Shown here piece after piece: positions 7,005 through 13,555 of a DNA stretch of 16,787 nt; position 1 is the stretch's first letter; every line of letters begins with the position of its first letter. This stretch comes from an uncultured Salinimicrobium sp. (GTDB taxonomy: Bacteria > Bacteroidota > Bacteroidia > Flavobacteriales > Flavobacteriaceae), in contig CAMPJY010000041.1 of NCBI GenBank assembly GCA_946887025.1, positions 1-16,787 of the forward strand. The letters are read 5' to 3'. Below the pieces are notes generated by a model. The model was given only the letters and a program-made list of their open reading frames with translations. It ran no database searches and was not told the origin of the DNA. The translations under genes were made by a program, and so were the position numbers.

Positions 7005-7089
7005 GCCTTGGTGGCGGAATTGGTAGACGCGCTGGATTCAAAATCCAGTGTCTTCGGACGTGCGGGTTCGATTCCCGCCCAAGGTACCA
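7005..7089 (+). tRNA. tRNA-Leu (anticodon CAA)
   Basis: An 85-nt class II tRNA with encoded CCA. The acceptor stem gccttgg pairs with ccaaggt (G1-U72 wobble), followed by the discriminator A and CCA. The D-arm contains ggcggaattggtagacgc. The anticodon stem-loop ctgga-ttcaaaa-tccag gives anticodon CAA, which reads UUG. A long variable arm (tgtcttcggacg) marks it as leucine type, and the T-arm is cgggttcgattcccg. It has its own promoter and terminator. Confidence 0.97.
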
Positions 7090-7090
7090 G

Positions 7091-7130
7091 AAAACCCCTG
7101 CAGACCAGTTTTGCAGGGGTTTTGCTTTTC
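7091..7130 (+). terminator. Terminator of tRNA-Leu
   Basis: Perfect 12-bp stem aaaacccctgca / tgcaggggtttt (7091-7102 and 7112-7123) with a 9-nt loop and a T-rich tail tttgctttt, starting 2 bases after the tRNA CCA. Confidence 0.85.
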
Positions 7131-7217
7131 AGCAGAATTTAAGTCATCCCTTCCCAGGCTTCCCAGATCCTTCCAGATTTCCACCCTAATCTTGTACTGA
7201 ATTCAAAACTGAAAAAA

Positions 7218-7682
7218 ATGAAAAGGAATTATTTAAAATTTGCAGTCCTGGCTTTGGGAGCCCTTCCCCTGGTCGCGTGTTCGGAAGATGACGATAACAC
7301 AGATGAAAGCATCATCACGGCGCAGGAGCTGCCCGAAGCTGCCCAAAGTTTTCTCAGCACCCATTTCCCCCAGGCGGAAGTGTCCCGGGTGGAAATGAAT
7401 ACGACTGCTGACAATGACGGCAGCATCTATGAGGTAGACCTGAGCAACAATTTCGAAATAGATTTTACCGCTGAAGGCACCTGGGTGGATATAGACGGGA
7501 ACGACCAGGAACTTCCTGAGGGCATAGTCCCCGCCAATATCTCTGCCTACCTGAGCCAGAATTATCCGGACCTGGTGATCACAGGGATCGATACCGAGAC
7601 AAACGGGTACGAAATTGACCTGTCCAGCGACCTGGATGTACAGTTTGACGCCGAAGGCAACTTTGTAAGGGAAGAGAAATAG
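7218..7682 (+). CDS. PepSY-like lipoprotein with two tandem repeats
   Basis: A 154-aa predicted lipoprotein. The N-terminus is a charged start, a hydrophobic stretch (7-20) and a lipobox-like LVAC with C21, followed by an acidic linker. Two homologous repeats follow: residues about 38-93 (ELPEAAQSFLSTHFPQAEV ... IDFTAEGTWVDID) and about 98-151 (ELPEGIVPANISAYL ... VQFDAEGNFV). This matches the PepSY-like (PF11396, formerly DUF2874) domain common in secreted Bacteroidota proteins, whose function is largely unknown. The stop is followed by a strong terminator, so it is probably monocistronic. A 7-of-8 -7 box (TAATCTTG, 7187-7194) lies upstream. Very acidic, as usual for these proteins. Confidence 0.88.
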   Translation: MKRNYLKFAVLALGALPLVACSEDDDNTDESIITAQELPEAAQSFLSTHFPQAEVSRVEMNTTADNDGSIYEVDLSNNFEIDFTAEGTWVDIDGNDQELPEGIVPANISAYLSQNYPDLVITGIDTETNGYEIDLSSDLDVQFDAEGNFVREEK

Positions 7683-7712
7683 GTTTAGCGTATATTTTCC
7701 ACCCCAGAGTAT

Positions 7713-7743
7713 AAAACCCTCCCCTAGCCGGAGGGTTTTTTTG
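7713..7743 (+). terminator. Terminator of the PepSY-like gene
   Basis: Stem aaaaccctcc / ggagggtttt (7713-7722 and 7730-7739), 7-nt loop, then a continuing T-run. It lies 30 bases after the stop codon. Confidence 0.9.
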
Positions 7744-7841
7744 TTCCATTTTCAGCAGGTATAAAAATCTTCTGGTTTTATAATGCCTAATTAAGAAATA
7801 ATTATCTATTTTCGAATATGTAATACATAATGCAGTAAGAG

Positions 7842-7960
7842 GGAAGTCGGAAGTCCGAAGTCTGAAGAAAAAAAATCTGCGGTGATCTGCGGGGGAAATC
7901 TGCGGAATCTGCGGGAAAACCATTTAGAGGGCAGAGGGCAGAGGACAGAGGGCAGAGGGA
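7842..7960. repeat. Mixed short repeats upstream of the sialidase
   Basis: Three repeat types lie in a row. First, gaagtcggaagtccgaagtctgaag at about 7843-7867 (split here: gaagtcggaag + tccgaagtctgaag) resembles the block after the DUF3109 gene. Second, four copies of atctgcgg (7875-7882, 7885-7892, 7898-7905, 7907-7914). Third, a 7-bp tandem agggcag at 7928-7960, 4.7 units with one substitution. The whole 7683-8035 gap holds no gene beyond these repeats and the terminator before them. Confidence 0.75.
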
Positions 7961-8035
7961 GTAAAGAGTTGAAACTTGAGACTTGAAGCTGAATCAAACA
8001 TTATTTTATACCTGAGAAATTTTAAATTTAATATT

Positions 8036-9190
8036 ATGAAGAATACTTTTTTACTTTTAATTCTAAGTGCGGTGTTTATAGGCTGCAACGAAAACAAAAA
8101 AGCGGAGCCTGAGATTTCCGAAGTGAAAACAACGGAGGAATCTTCTGAGGAACTTGTTTTTGAAGACCTGTTCAACGCGCAAGACAAAGAAAACATAGCC
8201 TGTTACAGGATCCCTTCCATTGTCACAGCTCCCAATGGGGACCTTATAGCAGCCATCGACGAACGGGTCCCTTCCTGTGCGGATCTGCGCGGTAGCACGG
8301 ATATCAATATCGTGCAGCGCAGAAGTACGGATGGAGGGAAGACCTGGACAGACATTGAAAGGGTGGTGGATTTTCCTCTAGGCAGATCGGCTTCTGATCC
8401 TTCCATGATAGTGGATGAGGAAACCGGGGAAATATTTTTGTTCTACAACTATATGGACCTGGATAAGGAAAAGGACGTCTATTACCTTCATGTAACCAAA
8501 AGTGCTGATAATGGGAAAACCTGGTCTGAGCCTGAAGATATAACTGAGCAGATATCGAAACCCGAATGGCATAAGGATTTCAAATTCATCACCTCAGGCC
8601 GCGGGATCCAGACCAGCTCCGGCAGGCTTCTGCACACCCTGGTAAATCTTGATCACGGCCTTCACCTGTTTGGCAGTGATGATAACGGGAAGACCTGGTT
8701 TTTTATCGATACCCCTATAAAGCCCGCAGATGAATCCAAGGTAATTGAGCTGACCGATGGCAGGTATATGATAAATTCACGGGTAAACACCGGGGAAGGA
8801 CATCGTTATGTGCATATTTCTGAAGATAAGGGAAAGACCTGGGAAACCAGGCCGGCTACTCAATTAACCGATCCGGGGAATAACGCAAGTATCCTCAGAT
8901 ATACCTCCACAGAAGATGGTTACGAAAAAGACCGGCTCTTATTCTCCAATTCCAACAGTGCCGATTCCAGAAAAAATCTGACCGTGCGCATCAGTTATGA
9001 CGAAGGCGAAACCTGGAGTGAGGGGAAAACCATATATCCGGGAGGAGCGGCTTATTCGGATCTGACCATCCTGGAAAATGGAGATATAGGCGTTTTCTTT
9101 GAAGCCGATGATTACAAAAGAAATCTGTTCACCAGTTTCTCTCTTGAATGGCTTACTGATGGGCAGGATGAGTTAAAGAAGGCTGAATAA
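8036..9190 (+). CDS. Exo-alpha-sialidase (neuraminidase), lipoprotein
   Basis: Predicted to release terminal sialic acids from glycans (GH33-type six-bladed propeller). The 384-aa protein starts with a lipoprotein signal MKNTFLLLILSAVFIGC (C17) and an acidic linker, so it is probably anchored in the outer membrane. It shows YRIP with R58, a catalytic-type D89 in GSTDIN, and five Asp boxes: STDGGKTW (97-104), SADNGKTW (156-163), SDDNGKTW (214-221), SEDKGKTW (262-269) and SYDEGETW (320-327). E238 and R249, R312 and Y340 lie where the nucleophile pair and arginine triad are expected. The start at 8036 is chosen because it opens the signal peptide; a longer in-frame extension from a TTG at 7976 runs through repeat DNA. 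A terminator follows. No sialic-acid catabolism genes are nearby. Confidence 0.9.
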   Translation: MKNTFLLLILSAVFIGCNENKKAEPEISEVKTTEESSEELVFEDLFNAQDKENIACYRIPSIVTAPNGDLIAAIDERVPSCADLRGSTDINIVQRRSTDGGKTWTDIERVVDFPLGRSASDPSMIVDEETGEIFLFYNYMDLDKEKDVYYLHVTKSADNGKTWSEPEDITEQISKPEWHKDFKFITSGRGIQTSSGRLLHTLVNLDHGLHLFGSDDNGKTWFFIDTPIKPADESKVIELTDGRYMINSRVNTGEGHRYVHISEDKGKTWETRPATQLTDPGNNASILRYTSTEDGYEKDRLLFSNSNSADSRKNLTVRISYDEGETWSEGKTIYPGGAAYSDLTILENGDIGVFFEADDYKRNLFTSFSLEWLTDGQDELKKAE

Positions 9191-9219
9191 AGCTGATCGA
9201 TTTAATAAAATTTTGAATT

Positions 9220-9252
9220 GCTGCGGTCCCTGATGGGGCCGCAGCTTTTTTT
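9220..9252 (+). terminator. Terminator of the sialidase gene
   Basis: Stem gctgcggtccc / ggggccgcagc (9220-9230 and 9235-9245, one G-U pair), 4-nt loop, then seven T. It lies 29 bases after the stop. Confidence 0.92.
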
Positions 9253-9307
9253 AAAATAGCTGCTTTTCATTTTTTGCGTATATTTAATATACCCAAATCT
9301 GAAATGC

Positions 9308-10192
9308 ATGAAAAGATATCTGATCTTCGGATTCCTTACCATTCTCATCATTACCCTCAATTTCGCATTTATAATCGCCATGGTACAGGAAGATGTCGAC
9401 ATCAACTATGGGGTGCTGTTCCTGCTGTGGATGGTAGTCATAGTGGCGGCAGCGGGGCTTGCTTTTCTGGAGAACAAAAGAAAAAAAAGGCTGGCTGCGG
9501 CTGAACTACAGGAAAAGATCGTTCCCGAGGATCCTTTAAAGCCGACTCCCGAGGAGGTAAGTCCGAATCTTATTTATAAAAAGAAGAGCCTTCAGAAGTT
9601 CAAAATACCGCTTTCGAAGGATTTTAATGACAAAGTGGAGGCCGGCTTCTTCGGCGGAACCATAGTCACCGAGGAATTTGCCAATGAAATGCTGCAGTCG
9701 GTCTACACCAGGGACGGGCAGCTGCTGGGCTTCATCAACAAAAAGGAGGAACAGCTGTGTCAGAACCTGGAGCAGCTGTATAAGGAGCCAATCCTCTGCT
9801 GGGGAAACCTGGTGTGGCATGAGGAGGAGGAAAATTTCACGGTGAAGGGATATGTCCCAATTCTGTACAGCGAGCCGGAGGTGAACAGGTTTAAGAACCT
9901 GGTGGACTTAAAACTTGAACTGCAGGAGCTGGAGAAATCTGAAGAGGAGGTGCCCACGGAAATATATCTGCAGAAGGCAGAGAACTTCTGTTTCCTTGAA
10001 CATTCCGGGCCCACCCCGGCATCCCTGGACCATCCCATAGATCCCGAGATCATCATCACCTATTGTCGGGAACTGCAGCTTGCCCAGGACTGGCAAAAAC
10101 TGCAGGAGCTGGAGAATTTTCCCGGCCTGATCAGCCGATTAAAACAGCCCCACAAATCCGAAATCCAATCCGCCATCCAAAACACCCCGTAG
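9308..10192 (+). CDS. Unrecognised two-TM protein with soluble C-terminal domain
   Basis: A 294-aa protein of no family I can name with confidence. Two hydrophobic helices lie at about 4-25 and 36-54, followed by a basic stop-transfer NKRKKR (56-61), so residues 60-294 probably face the cytoplasm. A linker rich in Pro/Glu (66-86) leads to a mixed alpha/beta region at 95-188 containing GFFGGTIVTEEFANE and DGQLLGFINKKE. This is faintly reminiscent of HIRAN-like folds, but too weak to assign. The C-terminal part (195-280) is Glu/Leu-rich and helical. The last codons and the stop lie in a palindromic repeat, so the C-terminus may have been altered by repeat insertion. It sits alone between terminators and repeats. 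Confidence 0.75.
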   Translation: MKRYLIFGFLTILIITLNFAFIIAMVQEDVDINYGVLFLLWMVVIVAAAGLAFLENKRKKRLAAAELQEKIVPEDPLKPTPEEVSPNLIYKKKSLQKFKIPLSKDFNDKVEAGFFGGTIVTEEFANEMLQSVYTRDGQLLGFINKKEEQLCQNLEQLYKEPILCWGNLVWHEEEENFTVKGYVPILYSEPEVNRFKNLVDLKLELQELEKSEEEVPTEIYLQKAENFCFLEHSGPTPASLDHPIDPEIIITYCRELQLAQDWQKLQELENFPGLISRLKQPHKSEIQSAIQNTP

Positions 10193-10218
10193 GGGCGCCC
10201 GAGATGGCCCCTACGGGG
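10185..10218. repeat. 12-bp-arm palindromic element over the stop codon
   Basis: Arms ccccgtaggggc (10185-10196) and gcccctacgggg (10207-10218) are perfect complements around a 10-nt loop. The left arm encodes the final residue and the TAG stop (10190-10192) of the preceding gene. No T-run follows, so a classical terminator is unlikely. It resembles the GTAGGGGC...GCCCCTAC type of dispersed bacterial palindrome (inference). Confidence 0.75.
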
Positions 10219-10228
10219 GTTGGGACGT

Positions 10229-10259
10229 TTTGGGGATTTCACATATTGTCGTACTTTCG
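10229..10259 (+). promoter_or_regulatory. Predicted promoter of the HupE-like gene
   Basis: TTTG (10229-10232), a 19-base spacer, then TACTTTCG (10252-10259; one mismatch to TAnnTTTG), 27 bases before the ATG. Confidence 0.55.
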
Positions 10260-10286
10260 CTGATTCTGAAATAAATACTTTTATAA

Positions 10287-10871
10287 ATGTCCCAATTCTG
10301 GTTGTATTTTAATTTAGGCCTGCAGCATGTACTGGACTGGCAGGCTTACGATCACGTGCTCTTTATCGCGGTCCTGGTGGCGGCCTATACCTTCACCGAA
10401 TGGAAAAAAATTGTCTGGCTGGTCACCCTGTTTACCCTTGGCCATACGCTATCCCTCGCCCTGGCTACTTTTGAAGTGGTGATGGTAAAAAGCGAACTGG
10501 TGGAATTCCTGATTCCCCTGACCATCCTGCTCACCGCCCTGTTCAACCTGTTCACCGCGGGCAAGAAAGCCAACAGCGGAAAGATCAACGTGCTTTACGT
10601 GGCCACCCTCTTCTTCGGGCTCATCCACGGACTCGGGTTCTCCACCTACTTCAGGATGATCTCGGGAAATTCTTCTGAAAAAGCCCTGCCCCTGCTCGAA
10701 TTCGCTTTGGGAATAGAAGCCGCACAGATCATCGTCGTCTCTGTAGTACTGCTGCTGGGATTCATTTTCCAGAATATCTTCAGGTTCTCCAAAAGAGACT
10801 GGGTGCTGGTGATTTCTTCCATCGTGATCGGATTTGCCATCCCCATGCTGGTGGGTAGTATTTTTTGGTGA
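10287..10871 (+). CDS. HupE/UreJ family membrane protein
   Basis: A 194-aa polytopic membrane protein, about six hydrophobic segments, of the HupE/UreJ_2 family. Conserved polar residues typical of the family are visible: GLQHVLDW (H14), YDHVLF (D22, H23), TLGHTLSL (H53), GLIHGLGF (H114) and GIEAAQ (E144, Q147). HupE/UreJ proteins are associated with nickel or cobalt transport next to hydrogenase or urease genes. No hydrogenase, urease or nickel gene is in this window, so the substrate is unproven; many flavobacteria carry such stand-alone copies. It has its own predicted promoter. The following dCMP deaminase lies 80 bases on with its own promoter, so the two are probably separate units. Confidence 0.88.
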   Translation: MSQFWLYFNLGLQHVLDWQAYDHVLFIAVLVAAYTFTEWKKIVWLVTLFTLGHTLSLALATFEVVMVKSELVEFLIPLTILLTALFNLFTAGKKANSGKINVLYVATLFFGLIHGLGFSTYFRMISGNSSEKALPLLEFALGIEAAQIIVVSVVLLLGFIFQNIFRFSKRDWVLVISSIVIGFAIPMLVGSIFW

Positions 10872-10889
10872 AATTTAACTTAAGTAAAA

Positions 10890-10920
10890 TTGTTTTACAG
10901 TCGGAGGTGCAATAAATTAG
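10890..10920 (+). promoter_or_regulatory. Predicted promoter of the dCMP deaminase operon
   Basis: TTG (10890-10892), a 20-base spacer, then TAAATTAG (10913-10920; one mismatch to TAnnTTTG), 31 bases before the ATG. Confidence 0.45.
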
Positions 10921-10951
10921 CAAACAGGCTGTTATAAGCTCGAAAGACATT

Positions 10952-11383
10952 ATGGCTGAGAAAAAACAGCTCAAGTACGACAAAGCCTATTTAAGAATAG
11001 CAAGAGAATGGAGTAAGCTTTCGCATTGTGAACGCCGAAAAGTTGGCGCACTTATTGTGAAAGACAGAATGATAATTTCTGACGGATACAACGGCACCCC
11101 TACAGGGTTTGAGAATTTCTGTGAGGATGAAGAGGGCTATACGAAATGGTATGTTTTACACGCAGAAGCGAATGCCATTCTGAAAGTTGCCGCCTCCACT
11201 CAGTCCTGCCGCGGCGCCACGCTGTACATCACCATGTCCCCGTGCAAGGAATGCAGCAAACTTATCCATCAGGCAGGGATCACCCGACTGGTATACTGGA
11301 CTGCTTACAAGGATACCTCGGGACTGGATTTTTTACAAAAAGCAGGAATAGAATTGCAACAGATCACAGAACTTGACGAGTGA
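10952..11383 (+). CDS. dCMP deaminase (ComEB-type cytidine/deoxycytidylate deaminase)
   Basis: Zinc enzyme converting dCMP to dUMP for thymidylate synthesis. The 143-aa length is typical. Zinc and catalytic residues are H70-A-E72 in LHAEANAI and C98/C101 in SPCKEC; substrate-site signatures are KVGALIVKD (30-38) and SDGYNGTPTGF (43-53). The 3' end overlaps the next gene by four bases (GTGA), so translation is coupled to the S41 protease. This pairing with a processing protease seems to be a genomic habit of flavobacteria rather than a shared pathway (recalled, not verified). It is not a defence-type dCTP deaminase: it lacks that family's fold signatures and has no defence neighbours. Confidence 0.93.
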   Translation: MAEKKQLKYDKAYLRIAREWSKLSHCERRKVGALIVKDRMIISDGYNGTPTGFENFCEDEEGYTKWYVLHAEANAILKVAASTQSCRGATLYITMSPCKECSKLIHQAGITRLVYWTAYKDTSGLDFLQKAGIELQQITELDE

Positions 11384-12981
11384 AAGGACCTTCTAAAAAA
11401 TATCTGCCATTGTTACTGGGGCTCGCCTGTGCCTTCGGGGTCATTTTGGGTGCCAAACTCAATTTTTCCGATTATTCAGGAGGCCTTTTATCGGCAAATA
11501 AAAAGAAGGAGAAACTCACCCGTCTTATCGACTATATAGAATATGAATACGTTGACGAGGTGAACACCGACAGCATCGTGGACGTTACGGTAAACGGGAT
11601 TCTGAAAAATCTCGACCCTCATTCCGTATATATTCCTGAAGAAGAATACGCCATGCTCAGCGAGAACATGCAGGGTGACTTTGTGGGGATTGGCGTCAGT
11701 TTCTATAATGTCAACGATACCATCGCCGTTATTCAGGCCCTCGAAGGCGGACCCAGTGAAAGGGTCGGGATCCAGGGCGGGGATCGCATCCTGTACGCCA
11801 ATGGGACGCCCCTGTTCAACCAGAACATCAGCAGTGATTCCCTGACCACGCATCTGAAGGGGGAGGAGAACTCCAGTGTAGTCCTGAAGGTACTTCGAAA
11901 AGGGGAACCGGAGCTGCTGGAATTCAATGTGCGTCGCGGAAAGGTGCCTCTGAAGAGCGTAGACGCGGCTTATATGCTGTCTGAGAATCTGGGCTATATC
12001 AAGATCAACCGCTTTGCGGAGACCACCCATGAGGAATTCAGGAAAAGCCTTAAGGAGCTGAAGAAGCAGGGCGCCACCCAGCTGGCCCTCGACCTCAGGG
12101 ACAATCCGGGAGGATATCTGTCTGAAGCCACCGCCATTGCAGATGAATTTCTGAAAGAGGACAAGCTGATCCTTATGACGAAGAACAAAAGCGGGTCCGT
12201 GGAAAAGACCTTTGCGACAGATGATGGCATGTTTGAGAATGGGAGGATCTTCGTCCTGCTCAACGAGAATTCGGCTTCCGCGAGCGAGATTGTGGCCGGG
12301 GCGCTGCAGGATAATGACAAAGGCACCATTGTGGGCCGCAGATCCTACGGAAAAGGCCTGGTACAACGGGAAATGGCCCTCGGGGACGGGAGTGCCGTCC
12401 GATTGACCATAGCGCGTTATTACACCCCTACAGGACGTTCCATTCAGAAACCTTACGACCAGGGCAACAAGATCTATTTCAACGACTATATCAACAGGTA
12501 TAAACATGGCGAACTGGTGCATGAGGACAGCATCGAGGTTGATGATTCGCTTAAATACACCACTCCGGGTGGCAAGACCGTCTATGGGGGCGGCGGGATC
12601 ATCCCTGACGTGTTCATTCCCAAGGATACCAATCTGGAGAAAGAGACCCTTACCCTTTTACTCCGCAGAGGCTTCTTTGACAGGTTTATCTTTGAGGTCC
12701 TCGAAAGCAACAGGGAATTTTATCAAACCCTGAGTTTGGAGCAACTGAAACAACTGGCTTTGGACAACAAGATCGTCAAGGAACTTGAGGCTTATGCCTT
12801 AAACCGTAAAAATTTATATCCGCACCCGGAATTCCGGCTGGAAATCGATACTTATCTCCCGGTCCTGAAGCAATATCTGAAGGCTTCCATGGCCCGGCAG
12901 CTTTTTGGAACCGATGCTTTTGAACAGATTGTGAATCAGGGGGATCCGGCCATAGAAAAACTTCTGCAGTTATCTAAATAA
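11380..12981 (+). CDS. C-terminal processing peptidase, family S41 (Tsp/Prc/CtpA type)
   Basis: Periplasmic, membrane-anchored serine protease that trims or degrades proteins from the C-terminus. It is 533 aa with a GTG start inside the dCMP deaminase stop. An uncleaved signal anchor lies at about 8-25. A helical N-terminal part (42-95) leads to a PDZ domain at about 98-185 (GDFVGIGVSF, then GIQGGDRILYANG). The S41 catalytic core follows, with LDLRDNPGGYLSEA at 238-250, NENSASASEIVAGALQD at 295-311 and GRRSYGKGLVQ at 319-329. The catalytic Ser is most likely S300 and the general base K325; their 25-residue spacing equals that of E. coli Prc (S452/K477). A C-terminal helical extension runs from about 420. 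It is followed 18 bases later by a small membrane gene. Confidence 0.95.
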   Translation: MKGPSKKYLPLLLGLACAFGVILGAKLNFSDYSGGLLSANKKKEKLTRLIDYIEYEYVDEVNTDSIVDVTVNGILKNLDPHSVYIPEEEYAMLSENMQGDFVGIGVSFYNVNDTIAVIQALEGGPSERVGIQGGDRILYANGTPLFNQNISSDSLTTHLKGEENSSVVLKVLRKGEPELLEFNVRRGKVPLKSVDAAYMLSENLGYIKINRFAETTHEEFRKSLKELKKQGATQLALDLRDNPGGYLSEATAIADEFLKEDKLILMTKNKSGSVEKTFATDDGMFENGRIFVLLNENSASASEIVAGALQDNDKGTIVGRRSYGKGLVQREMALGDGSAVRLTIARYYTPTGRSIQKPYDQGNKIYFNDYINRYKHGELVHEDSIEVDDSLKYTTPGGKTVYGGGGIIPDVFIPKDTNLEKETLTLLLRRGFFDRFIFEVLESNREFYQTLSLEQLKQLALDNKIVKELEAYALNRKNLYPHPEFRLEIDTYLPVLKQYLKASMARQLFGTDAFEQIVNQGDPAIEKLLQLSK

Positions 12982-12999
12982 TTTAATATATTCGTATCC

Positions 13000-13305
13000 G
13001 TGCAGGAACTCTACGAATATTTACACGCCTCATTTTTGTTGTCACCGCTCTTCTTTTTCATAATTGCGGTGGGCTTTCGGCTATTGGATAACAGCGGATT
13101 TCTTTTTTTGAAAAAGGAGATCATCATTGAATCTTCTTATGTATCCCTCAAAATCCTGAAGGAACAGCTGGATAGTACAGCAGACGAGATTTTTAAAAGA
13201 AAACTGAGGCTGGTATTAATATACCGGAAACTACACCGGTTTTTCCTGATCCTGATGTGGTTGAGTCTGCCTGTTACGCTGTGGGCATTGTACAGGTTGT
13301 TGTAG
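13000..13305 (+). CDS. Small two-TM protein downstream of the S41 protease
   Basis: A 101-aa protein of unknown function with a GTG start 18 bases after the protease stop, so probably cotranscribed with it. Two hydrophobic helices lie at about 11-29 and 79-98. The loop between them (38-78) is charged and helical, with a basic end KRKLRLVLIYRKLHR (67-80), suggesting that the loop faces the cytoplasm. No ATG start exists in this frame near the 5' end. I do not recognise a family. It may be a partner or substrate of the protease, or simply an operon passenger. The stop is followed at once by the heptamer repeat. Confidence 0.65.
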   Translation: MQELYEYLHASFLLSPLFFFIIAVGFRLLDNSGFLFLKKEIIIESSYVSLKILKEQLDSTADEIFKRKLRLVLIYRKLHRFFLILMWLSLPVTLWALYRLL

Positions 13306-13311
13306 GGGGTG

Positions 13312-13388
13312 AAATTCCAAATCGGAAATTCCAAATCTGAAATTCCAAATTCCAAATTCCAAATTCCAAATTCCAAATTCCAAATTTG
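13312..13388. repeat. Heptamer tandem repeat (aaattcc)n
   Basis: Eleven strictly 7-base-phased units. Eight are aaattcc; three are variants (aaatcgg at 13319, aaatctg at 13333, aaatttg at 13382). Read on the opposite strand the frame gives a repeating LEFGIWN-like string, which is the repeat itself and not a gene. Perfect phasing points to slippage expansion, with the variants clustered toward the ends. Confidence 0.9.
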
Positions 13389-13407
13389 TTGTGCCTTCAC
13401 GCTGCGC

Positions 13408-13537
13408 CCGATCTCCAGATCGGAGTGCAACCGGGCGGGAATCTCCAGATTCCCGTATTCTTGATTCAAAGAACCCCCGGAAAAAACGGCGATCTGGAGA
13501 TCGCCACCCGATGGGTCCAAATCTGGAGATTTGGACC
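13408..13537. repeat. Array of four hairpins with a shared ATCT-CC-AGAT core
   Basis: Four perfect hairpins with 2-nt loops: 13408-13423 (ccgatct-cc-agatcgg), 13436-13455 (9-bp arms, core aatct-cc-agatt), 13488-13505 (ggcgatct-gg-agatcgcc) and 13514-13537 (11-bp arms ggtccaaatct / agatttggacc). All share atct-NN-agat at the tip while the outer arms differ yet stay fully complementary. The first two have CC loops and the last two GG loops on the plus strand, so the array is two elements in each orientation. It lies between the small two-TM gene and the convergent FAD oxidoreductase gene. Confidence 0.85.
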
Positions 13538-13555
13538 AGCGAAGCTTTTTATTTA

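Noticed and set aside
7976..8035. In-frame upstream extension of the sialidase
   Set aside because: It would start with TTG next to tandem repeats and would bury the lipoprotein signal peptide that begins at 8036.
10287..10871. Hydrogenase or urease accessory locus
   Set aside because: Only the HupE/UreJ-like membrane protein is present; no hydrogenase, urease or nickel-handling gene lies in the window.
11488..12522. A 344-codon open frame on the minus strand
   Set aside because: Antisense to the well-supported S41 protease; no family features and no promoter.
10952..12981. Antiphage nucleotide-depletion system (deaminase plus protease)
   Set aside because: The deaminase is a normal dCMP deaminase with HAE/PCxxC, the protease is a standard S41 processing enzyme, and neither a sensor nor other defence genes are present.
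13137..13520. A minus-strand frame with repeated LEFGIWN-like units
   Set aside because: The repeating peptide is only the translation of the aaattcc heptamer tract and the hairpin array; it also overlaps the small two-TM gene.
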